Shown piece after piece: positions 53,861 to 62,214 of a stretch of 64,000 bases of DNA. How positions within the stretch are numbered: position 1 is the first letter of the stretch; every line of letters starts with the position of its first letter. Where the stretch lies: the NCBI RefSeq assembly GCF_003369795.1, contig NZ_CP026730.1, forward strand, positions 248,001 to 312,000. The letters are read 5' to 3'. A program made the position numbers and the translations under genes. Origin of the DNA: Streptomyces sp. CB09001 (GTDB lineage Bacteria; Actinomycetota; Actinomycetes; Streptomycetales; Streptomycetaceae). The notes under the pieces are model-generated. The model worked only from the letters and a program-made list of their open reading frames with translations, made no database searches and was not told where the DNA came from.

Positions 53861-54769
53861 GTGCCACTCCAACACATCACGATCCCGCGCGGACCGATCG
53901 AGCTGGCGGCCGATCTCCACCTGCCCGACGACGGTGAGGCCACACGCACCGTCGTGCTCTCCACGCCAGGCAGCAGCGTCAAGGAGCAGATCGGCGCCAA
54001 CTACGCCTCCAGGCTCGCCGCCAGGGGCATCGCGGCGCTCGTGTTCGACCCCGCCCACCAGGGCCGCAGCGGCGGCGAGCCGCGGGACCTCGAGGACCCG
54101 TACCGCCGCGGGGAAGACATCAGCTACGCACTCGACGCGCTCAGCACGATCGTCGGCGTCGATCCGGAGCGCACTGGCGTCCTCGGCGTCTGCGCGGGCG
54201 GGGGCTACGCGGTACATACCGCCCGTACCGATCACCGCATCAAGGCTGTCGGCGTGGTCGTTCCCGTCAACCTGGGCGCCGCGTTTCGCAGCTTCCAGCC
54301 GGATGGCCCGGCCGCCGCACTCGATGCCATGGCCACCGCACGCCGCACCGAGAACCGCATCGGGGAGCTCACCCGCGAGAACTGGCTCCCCGACACCGTT
54401 GAGGACGCCGCCGCCGGCGGCGTGACCGACATCGACACTCTGGAGGCAGTCCGGTACTACCGCACCGAACGCGGTGGGAACGAGTACTCGACGAACCGTC
54501 GGCTCTCCCGCAGCGACCCACTGCTCCTGGGTTACGACGCCTTCCATCTCGTCGATCAGCTCATGACCCAGCCGCTACAAGTCGTCCTCGCCGGCCGCAT
54601 CGGCACCACCGGCTCGTACGAGAACGGCACGCGACTCTGGGAGATGGCCCCCAATCCGGTCGATCTCATGGTGATCGACGGCGCGGGCCACTACGAGATG
54701 TATGACGAAGCCGCCTACGTCGACGCCGCCGTCGACCGACTTGTCGGTTTCTACACGGCCAATCTCTGA
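53861..54769 (+). CDS. Alpha/beta hydrolase (YcjY/dienelactone hydrolase-like)
   Basis: 302 residues from the GTG at 53861, with GGAAGG upstream. The fold is clear: LSTPGSSVKEQ (oxyanion), FDPAHQGRSGG, and the nucleophile elbow GVCAG with Cys111 in place of Ser, as in dienelactone hydrolases. A late candidate acid/base pair is seen in VDLMVIDGAGHYEMYD (Asp, His). Cys nucleophiles occur in DLH and related enzymes that hydrolyse cyclic or activated esters. It follows the ALDH gene and may act on products of it. Confidence 0.85.
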   Translation: MPLQHITIPRGPIELAADLHLPDDGEATRTVVLSTPGSSVKEQIGANYASRLAARGIAALVFDPAHQGRSGGEPRDLEDPYRRGEDISYALDALSTIVGVDPERTGVLGVCAGGGYAVHTARTDHRIKAVGVVVPVNLGAAFRSFQPDGPAAALDAMATARRTENRIGELTRENWLPDTVEDAAAGGVTDIDTLEAVRYYRTERGGNEYSTNRRLSRSDPLLLGYDAFHLVDQLMTQPLQVVLAGRIGTTGSYENGTRLWEMAPNPVDLMVIDGAGHYEMYDEAAYVDAAVDRLVGFYTANL

Positions 54770-55013
54770 GGGGAAGACGTCGTCGTCGCTGAGCGCCCGG
54801 GGCGGCCGGCAGTGGCAGCGCCGTCAACGCACGCAGCAGGCTCGGCCGCGAGACCGCCAGGATGGCGCGGCCGCTGTCGGCGGCGTCCGTGGCGCGATGT
54901 GCCTCACGCCGGTGAGGCAGACGGACACATCATCGACGCTGCCGAGCATCGTCACGCCCGTGCTGAGTTCCTACCTTCGAAAGGAGACATCAGCCCGACA
55001 TCTGGAGAAGCAG

Positions 55014-55706
55014 TTGAAGATCGAGAACTCAGTGGCGCTCGTGACGGGAGCGAACCGTGGCATCGGTGCACAGTTCGCCCGCAAGCTCCACGAGAGAGGG
55101 GCGTCGAAGGTGTACGCCGGGGCACGGGACGCGGCGCGCGTGACGGTGCCGGGTGTCGAACCGGTATCGCTCGACATCACCGACCCGAAGTCGGTCGCCG
55201 CGGCTGCAACGCTGGCCGGCGACGTCACGCTGCTGGTCAACAACGCTGGGATCGCCCAGGCACAGGATCTGGTCGACGGTGATGTCGACCGGATCCGCGC
55301 CGAGATCGAGACGAACGTCTTCGGGACGCTGGCGATGATCCGCGCGTTCGCTCCGATACTGGCCCGCAACGGTGGCGGGGCGATCGTCAACATCCTCTCC
55401 GCGGCCTCCTGGTTCTGCTACCCGGGGAGCAGTTCCTACGCGGTGAGCAAGGCGGCACAGTGGAACTTGACCAACGGTGTGCGCATGGAGCTGGACGCGC
55501 AAGGCACGCTCGTCGTCGGCGTGCACGTGGGACTGGTCGACACCGACCTGACGTCCGCCCTGGACGTGGAGAAGATGCCGCCGGCCGAGTTCGTCGAGAT
55601 CGCGCTCGACGGGCTCGAGAACGGCCAGCTGGAGATCGTCGCCGACGACCTGAGCAGGCGCGCCAAGGCCGCCCTGGCCGGTGCGCCCAGCCTGGCTGTC
55701 CCATGA
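55014..55706 (+). CDS. Short-chain dehydrogenase/reductase
   Basis: 230 residues from a TTG start at 55014, chosen because it gives the family's usual N-terminus (LKIENSVALVTGANRGIGA; most orthologues begin MKIENSVALVTGANRG) and GGAGAAG precedes it. Classical SDR motifs: TGANRGIG for the cofactor, NNAG, the Ser in LSAASW and SSYAVSK with the catalytic Tyr and Lys. Downstream of the hydrolase gene by 244 bases. A dehydrogenase for an alcohol or hydroxy ketone of the same pathway is likely. Confidence 0.88.
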   Translation: MKIENSVALVTGANRGIGAQFARKLHERGASKVYAGARDAARVTVPGVEPVSLDITDPKSVAAAATLAGDVTLLVNNAGIAQAQDLVDGDVDRIRAEIETNVFGTLAMIRAFAPILARNGGGAIVNILSAASWFCYPGSSSYAVSKAAQWNLTNGVRMELDAQGTLVVGVHVGLVDTDLTSALDVEKMPPAEFVEIALDGLENGQLEIVADDLSRRAKAALAGAPSLAVP

Positions 55707-55772
55707 GGACCCTCCTCGACCCGGTGGTGACCGGCTTCGAGGTCACACACGATATTGCTGGGAGCAGTTGAC

Positions 55773-56693
55773 ATGCATGCACTCGTTCATGCCCCGTCGG
55801 CTCGGACCGGACTTGCTCTCGCTGAGGTCCCCGACCCCGTCCCCGCCGCCGATGAAGCGCTGGTCGCGGTGGAAGCGGTGTCGCTGAACCACGGGGAGGT
55901 GCGCTACCTCGCCGCGATGCGGCAACCGGGCGAGGTGCCGGGCTGGGACGCGGCCGGCGTCGTCGTCACCCCTGCCGCCGACGGTTCCGGCCCACCGGCC
56001 GGCGCCCGCGTGACGACCTTCGGCGCCGCCGGTGGGTGGGCCACCCTTCGGGCGGTGGCGACCGGCGAGCTGGCCGTCGTTCCCGACGCCGTCGATCTCG
56101 GGGCCGCCGCGACCGTACCCGTCGCGGCGGTGGCCGCGCTGCGGGCGCTGCGCCGCCTCGGGCCCCTGCTGGGCCGCCGTGTCCTCGTGACCGGAGCCTC
56201 CGGTGGGGTCGGGCGCTACGCCGTGGCGCTCGCGTCCCGGATGGGCGCCGAGGTCGTGGCCGCCGTCGGCTCTCCCGAGCGCGAGAAGGGGCTGCGGGAG
56301 ATCGGCGCGTCTCGTGTGGTGCACGGCCCTGAGCTCACCGGCCTCGCCGGCAGGCTCGCGGGCATCGTCGACAACGTCGGCGGCGCCGCGCTTGCCCGGG
56401 CGGTCGACCACCTCGAGCCCGGGGGGATCGCGGTGAACGTCGGCGCGACCTCGGGGGAGCCGCTGGTCCTCGATCTCGAGGCGCAGCGCCGCCGTGGAGC
56501 CGGTACCCGCGTCGAGATCTTCGTCCGGGGTGGCGAGAGCGCCGACGACCTCACCTTGATCCTCGACCTCCTGGCGAACGACTCGCTCGACCCGCACATC
56601 GGTTGGCGCGGGTCGTGGCGCGACGCCGACGACGCGGTCGACGCCCTGCTCGGCCGCAAGATCGACGGCAAGGCCGTCCTCGACGTTTCCTGA
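55773..56693 (+). CDS. Zinc-less MDR dehydrogenase (quinone oxidoreductase-like)
   Basis: 306 residues from the ATG at 55773 (GGGAG upstream). GroES-like N-terminus [22 protein letters not shown] and Rossmann core [26 protein letters not shown]. No structural or catalytic zinc Cys set. Similar role to the MDR at 50031 (enone/quinone reduction) but only moderately alike. Short spacing to the SDR before and the OsmC gene after (40 bases) suggests one transcript. Confidence 0.88.
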   Translation: MHALVHAPSARTGLALAEVPDPVPAADEALVAVEAVSLNHGEVRYLAAMRQPGEVPGWDAAGVVVTPAADGSGPPAGARVTTFGAAGGWATLRAVATGELAVVPDAVDLGAAATVPVAAVAALRALRRLGPLLGRRVLVTGASGGVGRYAVALASRMGAEVVAAVGSPEREKGLREIGASRVVHGPELTGLAGRLAGIVDNVGGAALARAVDHLEPGGIAVNVGATSGEPLVLDLEAQRRRGAGTRVEIFVRGGESADDLTLILDLLANDSLDPHIGWRGSWRDADDAVDALLGRKIDGKAVLDVS

Positions 56694-56733
56694 CCATCCG
56701 ACCACCCGTTCTCCCCCAGCATGAGGAGCCACC

Positions 56734-57219
56734 ATGTCCACCGAACACCGCGGCACTCCGTACCCCGGCACCGCCCGACCCCCTACACGCACCGCCCGCA
56801 TCGCATGGGAGGGAGATCTCGAAGGAGGCTCCGGCCAGGTGACGCTGGAGAGTTCACGGGTCGCCACGCACCCGATCTCCTACTACGAGCGCACCGCGCA
56901 GGACGCCGGCGGCACCACCAGCCCCGAGGAGCTGCTCGCCGCCGCGCACACAACCTCCTACGTCATGGCCCTCTCGGCGGTCGTCGCGCAGTCCGGCGGC
57001 ACCCCGGAATCCCTGGACGTGAGCGAGGACGTCTCGCTTGCACCCGATCCCGCGGGCGGGTTCCGGCTCGCGGGCCTCACGCTCACGGTGCGCGGGCGGG
57101 TCGCGGGCCTGGACGCCGACGGCTTCGCCGAAGCCGCTCGACGCGCAGCCGGCACCGACCCGTTCGGCAAGGCGCTCGCCGCGGTGCAGATCACCGTGCA
57201 TGCCGAGCTCGAGCCTTGA
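56734..57219 (+). CDS. OsmC/Ohr-fold protein lacking both cysteines
   Basis: 161 residues. The OsmC fold is recognised by RTARIAWEGDLEGGSGQV, the block SPEELLAAAHTTSYVMALS and the final IIVHAEL-like strand. In peroxidase members the helix block reads AAHAACFSMAL; here the Cys is replaced by Ser75, and the second Cys (NCPVSKAL in homologues) is Asp143 (GTDPFGKAL). There is no Cys at all in the chain, so it cannot be a thiol hydroperoxide reductase. A ligand-binding or structural role is likely. It is in line with the MDR and EthD genes. Confidence 0.87.
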   Translation: MSTEHRGTPYPGTARPPTRTARIAWEGDLEGGSGQVTLESSRVATHPISYYERTAQDAGGTTSPEELLAAAHTTSYVMALSAVVAQSGGTPESLDVSEDVSLAPDPAGGFRLAGLTLTVRGRVAGLDADGFAEAARRAAGTDPFGKALAAVQITVHAELEP

Positions 57220-57286
57220 GCACCCATCCCCTCCGGCGGCCACCTCTCGGCGACGCCGTTTCCCCACCTTGAGACGGAGAACTCCC

Positions 57287-57973
57287 ATGATCCGTTATTT
57301 CGCCATGCTGACCCGGTTGCCCCAGGTCGCCCCGGAGGTGTTCCACGATCACTGGCGCCACCCGCACGCGACCTACGGCAGCCTGATCCCCGGCATCCGC
57401 ACCTACGTGCAGGCCCATCAGATCCACAGCGACCTGCTCGACGCCGACCAGGCCACGCACGAAGCCATTTCGGTGATCGAGTTCGACTCCGTCGCCGAGG
57501 CCCGCGGCCTGGTCGGCGAGCGGCAGTACTACGACTGGATCCTGCCCGACGAACCCCTGTTCATGGACAAGTCGAAGATCGAGAACTTCGCCACGGAGGA
57601 GGAGGTGCTCGTCGCCCGCCCCCGGCCCCAGGACGGGGCGAGCTACGGCGATGCGCAGTGGTACCACCTCGACCGCAGCGTGACCATCCAGCTTCTGCAG
57701 TTCGTCCGGCTCGACGGCAACGCCGACTGGGCCGGCAGTGACGACGCCGACCTGGGCCGGCGCATCGGCGCCCTGCGTCACGTGCGCAACCACCCCTCCA
57801 GCGAGTTTCACGGCGACAACCCGAGCTTCCTCGGGGCACGGCAGCTCTGGTGGCCGACCCGGACCGCCTTCGAGGACGGCGTGGCCGCGGACCCGGAGGC
57901 GTTCACCGAGCTCGTCGGCCGCGGCGGCCACTCCCTGACCGTCCTCGTGCAGTCGGAGCGCTTCGTCCGATGA
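57287..57973 (+). CDS. EthD-domain protein
   Basis: 228 residues from the ATG at 57287. N-terminal block IRYFAMLTRLPQVAPEVFHDHWRHPHATYGSLIPGI is typical of EthD/Dabb-type ferredoxin-like domains (dimeric alpha-beta barrel). A second, similar half follows (VTIQLLQFVRLDGNADW ... ALRHVRNHPSSEFHG), so it may be a tandem two-domain protein. EthD family members occur with ether or aromatic degradation genes; their biochemical role is little defined. It ends the apparent operon just before the second transposase fragment. Confidence 0.8.
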   Translation: MIRYFAMLTRLPQVAPEVFHDHWRHPHATYGSLIPGIRTYVQAHQIHSDLLDADQATHEAISVIEFDSVAEARGLVGERQYYDWILPDEPLFMDKSKIENFATEEEVLVARPRPQDGASYGDAQWYHLDRSVTIQLLQFVRLDGNADWAGSDDADLGRRIGALRHVRNHPSSEFHGDNPSFLGARQLWWPTRTAFEDGVAADPEAFTELVGRGGHSLTVLVQSERFVR

Positions 57974-58101
57974 CCAGTCGCGCCGTCCAGTGCGGCATCA
58001 ATCACCTCGAGTGCCACAGAGCCGTGGCCGCGCGATACGACAGGCTCGCGGTCCGCCACGAGGCGAGAGTCCTCGTCGCGGCCATCGACGAGTGGCGGTG
58101 A
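57970..58101 (+). mobile_element. C-terminal fragment of an IS5-family transposase
   Basis: From an ATG overlapping the EthD stop, the frame reads RAVQCGINHLECHRAVAARYD and then RLAVRHEARVLVAAIDEWR to a TGA. This is the C-terminal end of IS5-family transposases (usual INRLKQHRAVATRYDKLAVRYEATVLVAAI). With the 50955 fragment, same strand, it brackets seven genes. It is a remnant; no inverted repeats were identified. Confidence 0.8.
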
Positions 58102-58291
58102 CCAGCAACGCCGGTGATCTGCGGTCTCCAGGGGACGAGCCCCGCCCGCCCAGCCGCGCGTCAGCTACTCGCTCAATGCCACACGGAGCCCGGGACACCC
58201 GCTCCCACCTGCGAAAACACCCTAAACCACCGGCATTGCGGTGACCAGCACATTCGATACGCACTCCAACACACCATCACGAGAGGCCGAC

Positions 58292-59215
58292 ATGACATTC
58301 GGGTTCTTCTTGCCCAACTTGGGGCCGGCGGCCACCCCGGAGGGAATCAGCGAGATCGCGCGGCGCAGTGAAGAGGGCGGGTTCGGATCGCTGTGGGTCA
58401 CCGACCGTCTGCTCGTGCCGACGCGGCCGACCCGCCGGCACCCGGGCTCGGCGGACGGCCTCCCCCCAGAGGCGCACCGGTACGCTCTCGACCCGATCGC
58501 GGTGCTCACCTACGTGGCCGCCCGGACCTCCCGCATCCGTCTCGGCACGAGCGTGCTGATCGCCAGCTACCTCAATCCGGTGGTACTGGCCCGCCAGCTC
58601 ACGACGCTCGACATCCTCTCCGGCGGCCGGGTGGTCGCCGGGCTGGGCGTCGGGGCGAACCCGGAGGAGTTCACCGCGACCGGCGGTGACCTGTCCACAC
58701 GCGGGCGGCGCATGGACGAGTTCCTGGACCTGCTTGTCTCGGTGTGGACCGAGAACCCCGTGAGATACGAGGGGCGGTTCTTCACCGTGCCCGAGTCCTC
58801 GATCCTGCCCAAACCCGTCCAGGACCCGCACCCGGCGATCGCCCTCGCGACCAACAGTGCCGCAGCGGTGCGGCGCGCTGCGTGCTTCGGTGCGGCCATC
58901 CACCCGGTGAACGCGGCCGGCAGTGACCTCGCCGATCTCGTCGAGCTGTACCGGTCCGCGCTCGCCGAGGCCGGTCGTGACGCGGGTGACGGACGAGTCA
59001 TCCTCCGCGCGGAGATCTCGCTTTCCGACCGGCCACTCGGCCACGATCGCGCCCCGTACCACGGGACGGTCGAGCAGGTCGCCGACGACGTCGAGAACGC
59101 GCGCGGGTCCGGCGTCACCGAGGTTCTGTTCGACCCCTCCTACGCTGCGGGATCGCTGAGCGAGTTCGAGTACTACCTCGACGCGCTCATCCCCGTGGCG
59201 CTCGCCGCCACGTGA
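58292..59215 (+). CDS. LLM-class flavin/F420-dependent oxidoreductase
   Basis: 307 residues from the ATG at 58292 with GAGAGG upstream. Luciferase-like monooxygenase barrel: MTFGFFLPNLGPAATPEGI, SLWVTDRLLVPTRP, RIRLGTSVLI and LDILSGGRVVAGLGVGANPEEF. The family reduces or oxygenates small substrates with reduced flavin or F420. The substrate cannot be told. It converges on the AraC gene. Confidence 0.88.
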   Translation: MTFGFFLPNLGPAATPEGISEIARRSEEGGFGSLWVTDRLLVPTRPTRRHPGSADGLPPEAHRYALDPIAVLTYVAARTSRIRLGTSVLIASYLNPVVLARQLTTLDILSGGRVVAGLGVGANPEEFTATGGDLSTRGRRMDEFLDLLVSVWTENPVRYEGRFFTVPESSILPKPVQDPHPAIALATNSAAAVRRAACFGAAIHPVNAAGSDLADLVELYRSALAEAGRDAGDGRVILRAEISLSDRPLGHDRAPYHGTVEQVADDVENARGSGVTEVLFDPSYAAGSLSEFEYYLDALIPVALAAT

Positions 59216-59255
59216 GGTGGCGGGCGCCAGTGAGCACCCTCCGTGCGTGCGACCG

Positions 59256-60203
59256 CTACGTCGGCAGTCGGCGACCGATGTGCGCGGCCGCGCGCACATC
59301 GGTGCGGAACTCGCTCGGTGTCAACCCGTGAGCACGCCGAAAGGCGCGACTGAACGCGTGCGGCGAGGTGTACCCGACGGCGGCGGCCACGGCCTCGACC
59401 GTGTCATCGGTGTCGCGAAGCCGTGCGACGGCTAGATCGATACGCCATGCCGTGAGGTAGGCGCCGGGTGTCTGGCCGAGCGCGGCCGGGAACCGACGCG
59501 ACAGGGTGGCGCGCGACACCCGGATCGCGTCGGCCAGGGTCGCGGTCGTCCAGGCGCGGTCGGGCTCGCGGTGGATGCACTCCAGCGCATCGCGGACGAC
59601 CGGGTCGCGCAGCGCGCCGAGCCACGAGCTGGGCGGCTGCGCCGGTTGCGTGGTCAGCCACGCCCGGACGAACTGGAGCAACAGCAGATCGATGAGGCTG
59701 TTGACGGCCGCGGTGGTGCCGATCTGTGGGTGGGCCAGTTCCCGGGTCAGCAGCCGGACGGTGTCGTCGAGGTAGGCCCGCTCGCTCGCTGCCACGTGCA
59801 CAGATCCCTCGAGAGCGGTGATCACCGGCGTGCTGATCTCCGGGTCCTGCTCGTAGTGCAGGGTCACCAGGGTGGTTTGCGTCGGTTGTGCCCCGAGTTG
59901 CAGGACGTCCCCGATCACCCGCGCCCGGTCGGCCCTCTCTCGGTCGCAGGGGCCCATCATGACGCCCGGCTCGCTTGCCAACCCGTGCTCGGTGCCCGCG
60001 GGGAGGAGCACGGCGTCGCCGGCTTCCATCCTCCGCGGCCGCGTTCCGGGGACAGTGAGCCACAGTGTCCCGGCAGTGACAACGTGTAGGGCGACGCCGG
60101 GAAAGGTATCCAGCCACAGTCCCCACGTCTCGCCGGCCTCCACGCGCGTCCCCAACGAGCCACGCGCGCCGGAGACCCGCAAGGCGTCTGCCAACAGGTC
60201 CAT
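59256..60203 (-). CDS. AraC-family regulator with N-terminal cupin
   Basis: 315 residues. Residues 30-110 form a cupin-like ligand domain (MEAGDAVLLPAGTEHGL), and the last 100 residues hold the double HTH of AraC (ATLADAIRVSRATLSRRFPAALGQTPGAYLTAWRIDLAVARLRDTDDTVEAVAAAVGYTSPHAFSRAFRRAHG). It likely regulates the LLM gene or a distant target. Start region has no strong Shine-Dalgarno site. Confidence 0.9.
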   Translation of the reverse strand: MDLLADALRVSGARGSLGTRVEAGETWGLWLDTFPGVALHVVTAGTLWLTVPGTRPRRMEAGDAVLLPAGTEHGLASEPGVMMGPCDRERADRARVIGDVLQLGAQPTQTTLVTLHYEQDPEISTPVITALEGSVHVAASERAYLDDTVRLLTRELAHPQIGTTAAVNSLIDLLLLQFVRAWLTTQPAQPPSSWLGALRDPVVRDALECIHREPDRAWTTATLADAIRVSRATLSRRFPAALGQTPGAYLTAWRIDLAVARLRDTDDTVEAVAAAVGYTSPHAFSRAFRRAHGLTPSEFRTDVRAAAHIGRRLPT

Positions 60204-60248
60204 CTCGCCAATCTACCCGACGAGAACCGGCGGATCCGCCGGTTGCCA

Positions 60249-60755
60249 TCAGGCACGCACCAGCTGGTCCGAGGGGGCGTGTCGGATCACCGGCGCCGGC
60301 GCACTGGCGGTCTGGGCGACGAGGCCGCCCAGCCCCTCCCCCATGCCGAGCCGCAGTTGCTGGAAGCGGGCGGCGACCGAGCCCTCGGTGACCCGCATGT
60401 AGGTGTCGCCTCGGTCGGGGTCGTTGAGGCTGAGGTAGGTGACGTCGGTGCCGAGGAGGGAGCGGGCGCGCTGCACGATCGCGCGCAGTACCGCGTCCAG
60501 GTCCCGCAGTCCTGCGAGGTCGTGGGCGGTCTCGAACAGCGCGGACAGCTCGGCCTCGCGCCTGCGCCGGCCCTCCAGCTCCGAGCGCACCCGCAGCGCG
60601 AGGCGCTTGGCCCGTTCGAGCGCGTCGATGCGCTCGGCCGGTCCGCCCTCGGCGCGGGCGAGCAGCACCGGCTGCTCGTAGGCGTCGGCAAAGGCGCATC
60701 GGGCCAGCAGCTCGAGGAACGGCGTCTCGGCGGACTGCGCATGATCGCGGGACAT
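60249..60755 (-). pseudogene. Truncated GAF-domain regulator (PucR/CdaR type)
   Basis: 168 codons from an ATG at 60753-60755. The N-terminal part is a well-formed regulator opening with a GAF domain (RREAELSALFETAHDLAGLRDLDAVLRAIVQRARSLLGTDVTYLSLNDPD, RFQQLRLGMGEGLGGLVAQTA). After residue 150 the expected rest of the GAF and the C-terminal HTH domain are missing, replaced by a short unrelated tail ending at 60249. The gene was cut, probably at a recombination junction near 60300 where the accessory region begins. Confidence 0.75.
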
Positions 60756-60811
60756 GCTCACAGGATTCCTCATCACCCGTTCGTCCCGGCAGCCCTGTGG
60801 AAAACCCCGGC

Positions 60812-61612
60812 TCAGTGCGCGGTCCAGCCGCCGTCCAGGACGAGTGAGGTGCCCGTGAGGCCGGACGTGTACGGGCCGCACAGGTACGCCACCGCTTCGG
60901 CGACCTCGTCGGGTTCGATCAGCCGCCGCAGGGCGCTGTCCCGCAGCAGTACGTCGGAGAGCACCTGTTCCTCGGGGACCCCGTGGGCCCGGGCCTGGTC
61001 GGCGATCTGCCGCTCCACCAGCGGGGTGCGGACGTAGGCGGGGTTCACGCAGTTGGAGGTGACGCCGTGGGCGGCGCCTTCGAGGGCGGCGGTCTTGGAC
61101 AGGCCCTCCAGCCCGTGCTTGGCGGACACGTAGGCCGCCTTGTAGGCCGAGGCCCGCAGACCGTGCACGGAGGAGATGTTGACGATCCGGCCCCAGCCCT
61201 GCCCGTACATGTGGGGCAGGGCGCCGCGGATCAGCCGGAAGGGGGCCTCCAGCATCACGGTGAGCACGGTGTGGAAGACGTCCGGCGGGAACTCATCGAG
61301 GGGGCGCACCAGTTGCAGCCCGGCGTTGTTGACGAGGACGTCGGTGCCGGCCGCGACGCGTTCGGCGGCGTCCAGGTCGGTCAGGTCCAGGATCTGCGGC
61401 TGGACGCTGCCCGGGAGGTCCCCGCAGCTCCCGGCGAGCGCCTCGAGACCGGCGGCGTCCCGGTCGACCGCTCTGACCTCGGCCCCGGCCGCGGCCAGGC
61501 GCAGTGCGCAGGCACGGCCGATGCCGCCGGCGGCGCCGGTGACGAGGGCGGTGCGGCCGTGCAGGTCGAGCGAGGAGGTGTGGGGGGCCTGGAGGACGCT
61601 GGGCGAGGTCAT
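60812..61612 (-). CDS. 3-hydroxybutyrate dehydrogenase
   Basis: 266 residues. Classical SDR with TGAAGGIGRA, NNAGLQ, the SSVHGL catalytic-Ser block and YVSAKHG (Tyr, Lys). The match to bacterial 3-hydroxybutyrate dehydrogenases includes the QLVRPLDEF segment and the long helix before the C-terminus. It interconverts D-3-hydroxybutyrate and acetoacetate with NAD+, in ketone-body or PHB use. The truncated regulator lies immediately downstream. Confidence 0.88.
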   Translation of the reverse strand: MTSPSVLQAPHTSSLDLHGRTALVTGAAGGIGRACALRLAAAGAEVRAVDRDAAGLEALAGSCGDLPGSVQPQILDLTDLDAAERVAAGTDVLVNNAGLQLVRPLDEFPPDVFHTVLTVMLEAPFRLIRGALPHMYGQGWGRIVNISSVHGLRASAYKAAYVSAKHGLEGLSKTAALEGAAHGVTSNCVNPAYVRTPLVERQIADQARAHGVPEEQVLSDVLLRDSALRRLIEPDEVAEAVAYLCGPYTSGLTGTSLVLDGGWTAH

Positions 61613-61666
61613 GCCCCGACCCTAGGCAGCGTCCGCGCCACCCCCCATGTGGGTACGCCCCATACT

Positions 61667-62146
61667 TCAGAAGGAATCAGTGGGTTCGAACCATGTGGGG
61701 GCGTCGGACATGGCCTGCTTGACCCTGGTCTGCCCGAAGTCCTTGATGTCCGGCAGCGCGTCCACCGCGAACCAGCCCACCTCGAGCGACTCGTCGTCGT
61801 TGACCCGGGCCTCGCCGCCCACGGCCCGGCAGCGGAAGGTGATGTCCATGAACTGGCAGACGTCACCGTTGTCGTAGGTGACCGGCTTCAGCGCCTGCAC
61901 GAGGACCAGCCGCTCGACGACGCACCGGACGGCGGTCTCCTCCTCGACCTCGCGCACGGCGCAGGCGGCGGGCTGCTCCCCCGGCTCCGGGATGCCTCCG
62001 ATCAACGACCAGCGCCCGTTGTCGGACCGGCGGCCGAGCAGCACTCTGCCCTCGTCGTCGAAGACGACGGCGGTGACTCCGGGGAGCCACAGGAGCTGGT
62101 GTCCGGCCGAGGCGCGCAGGTCGCGGATGAAATCGGGAGTAGTCAT
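61667..62146 (-). CDS. NUDIX hydrolase
   Basis: 159 residues. Nudix box G-x5-E-x7-REUxEExGU: GGIPEPGEQPAACAVREVEEETAV. The preceding strands read LLWLPGVTAVVFDDEGRVLLGRR. Such proteins cleave nucleoside diphosphate-linked molecules (ADP-ribose, oxidised nucleotides, NADH). The exact substrate is not clear. It lies alone between the dehydrogenase and lnt genes. Confidence 0.92.
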   Translation of the reverse strand: MTTPDFIRDLRASAGHQLLWLPGVTAVVFDDEGRVLLGRRSDNGRWSLIGGIPEPGEQPAACAVREVEEETAVRCVVERLVLVQALKPVTYDNGDVCQFMDITFRCRAVGGEARVNDDESLEVGWFAVDALPDIKDFGQTRVKQAMSDAPTWFEPTDSF

Positions 62147-62214
62147 GTGTCCGACCCTAACGGGGCGTCCGGACCGCTCCCGCCCTCGTCACGGGGCGTG
62201 CACCGGGCGTACGG

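Noticed and set aside
54702..55013. Extended N-terminus for the SDR at 55014
   Set aside because: The added residues are low-complexity and overlap the end of the hydrolase gene; the TTG start matches the family start.
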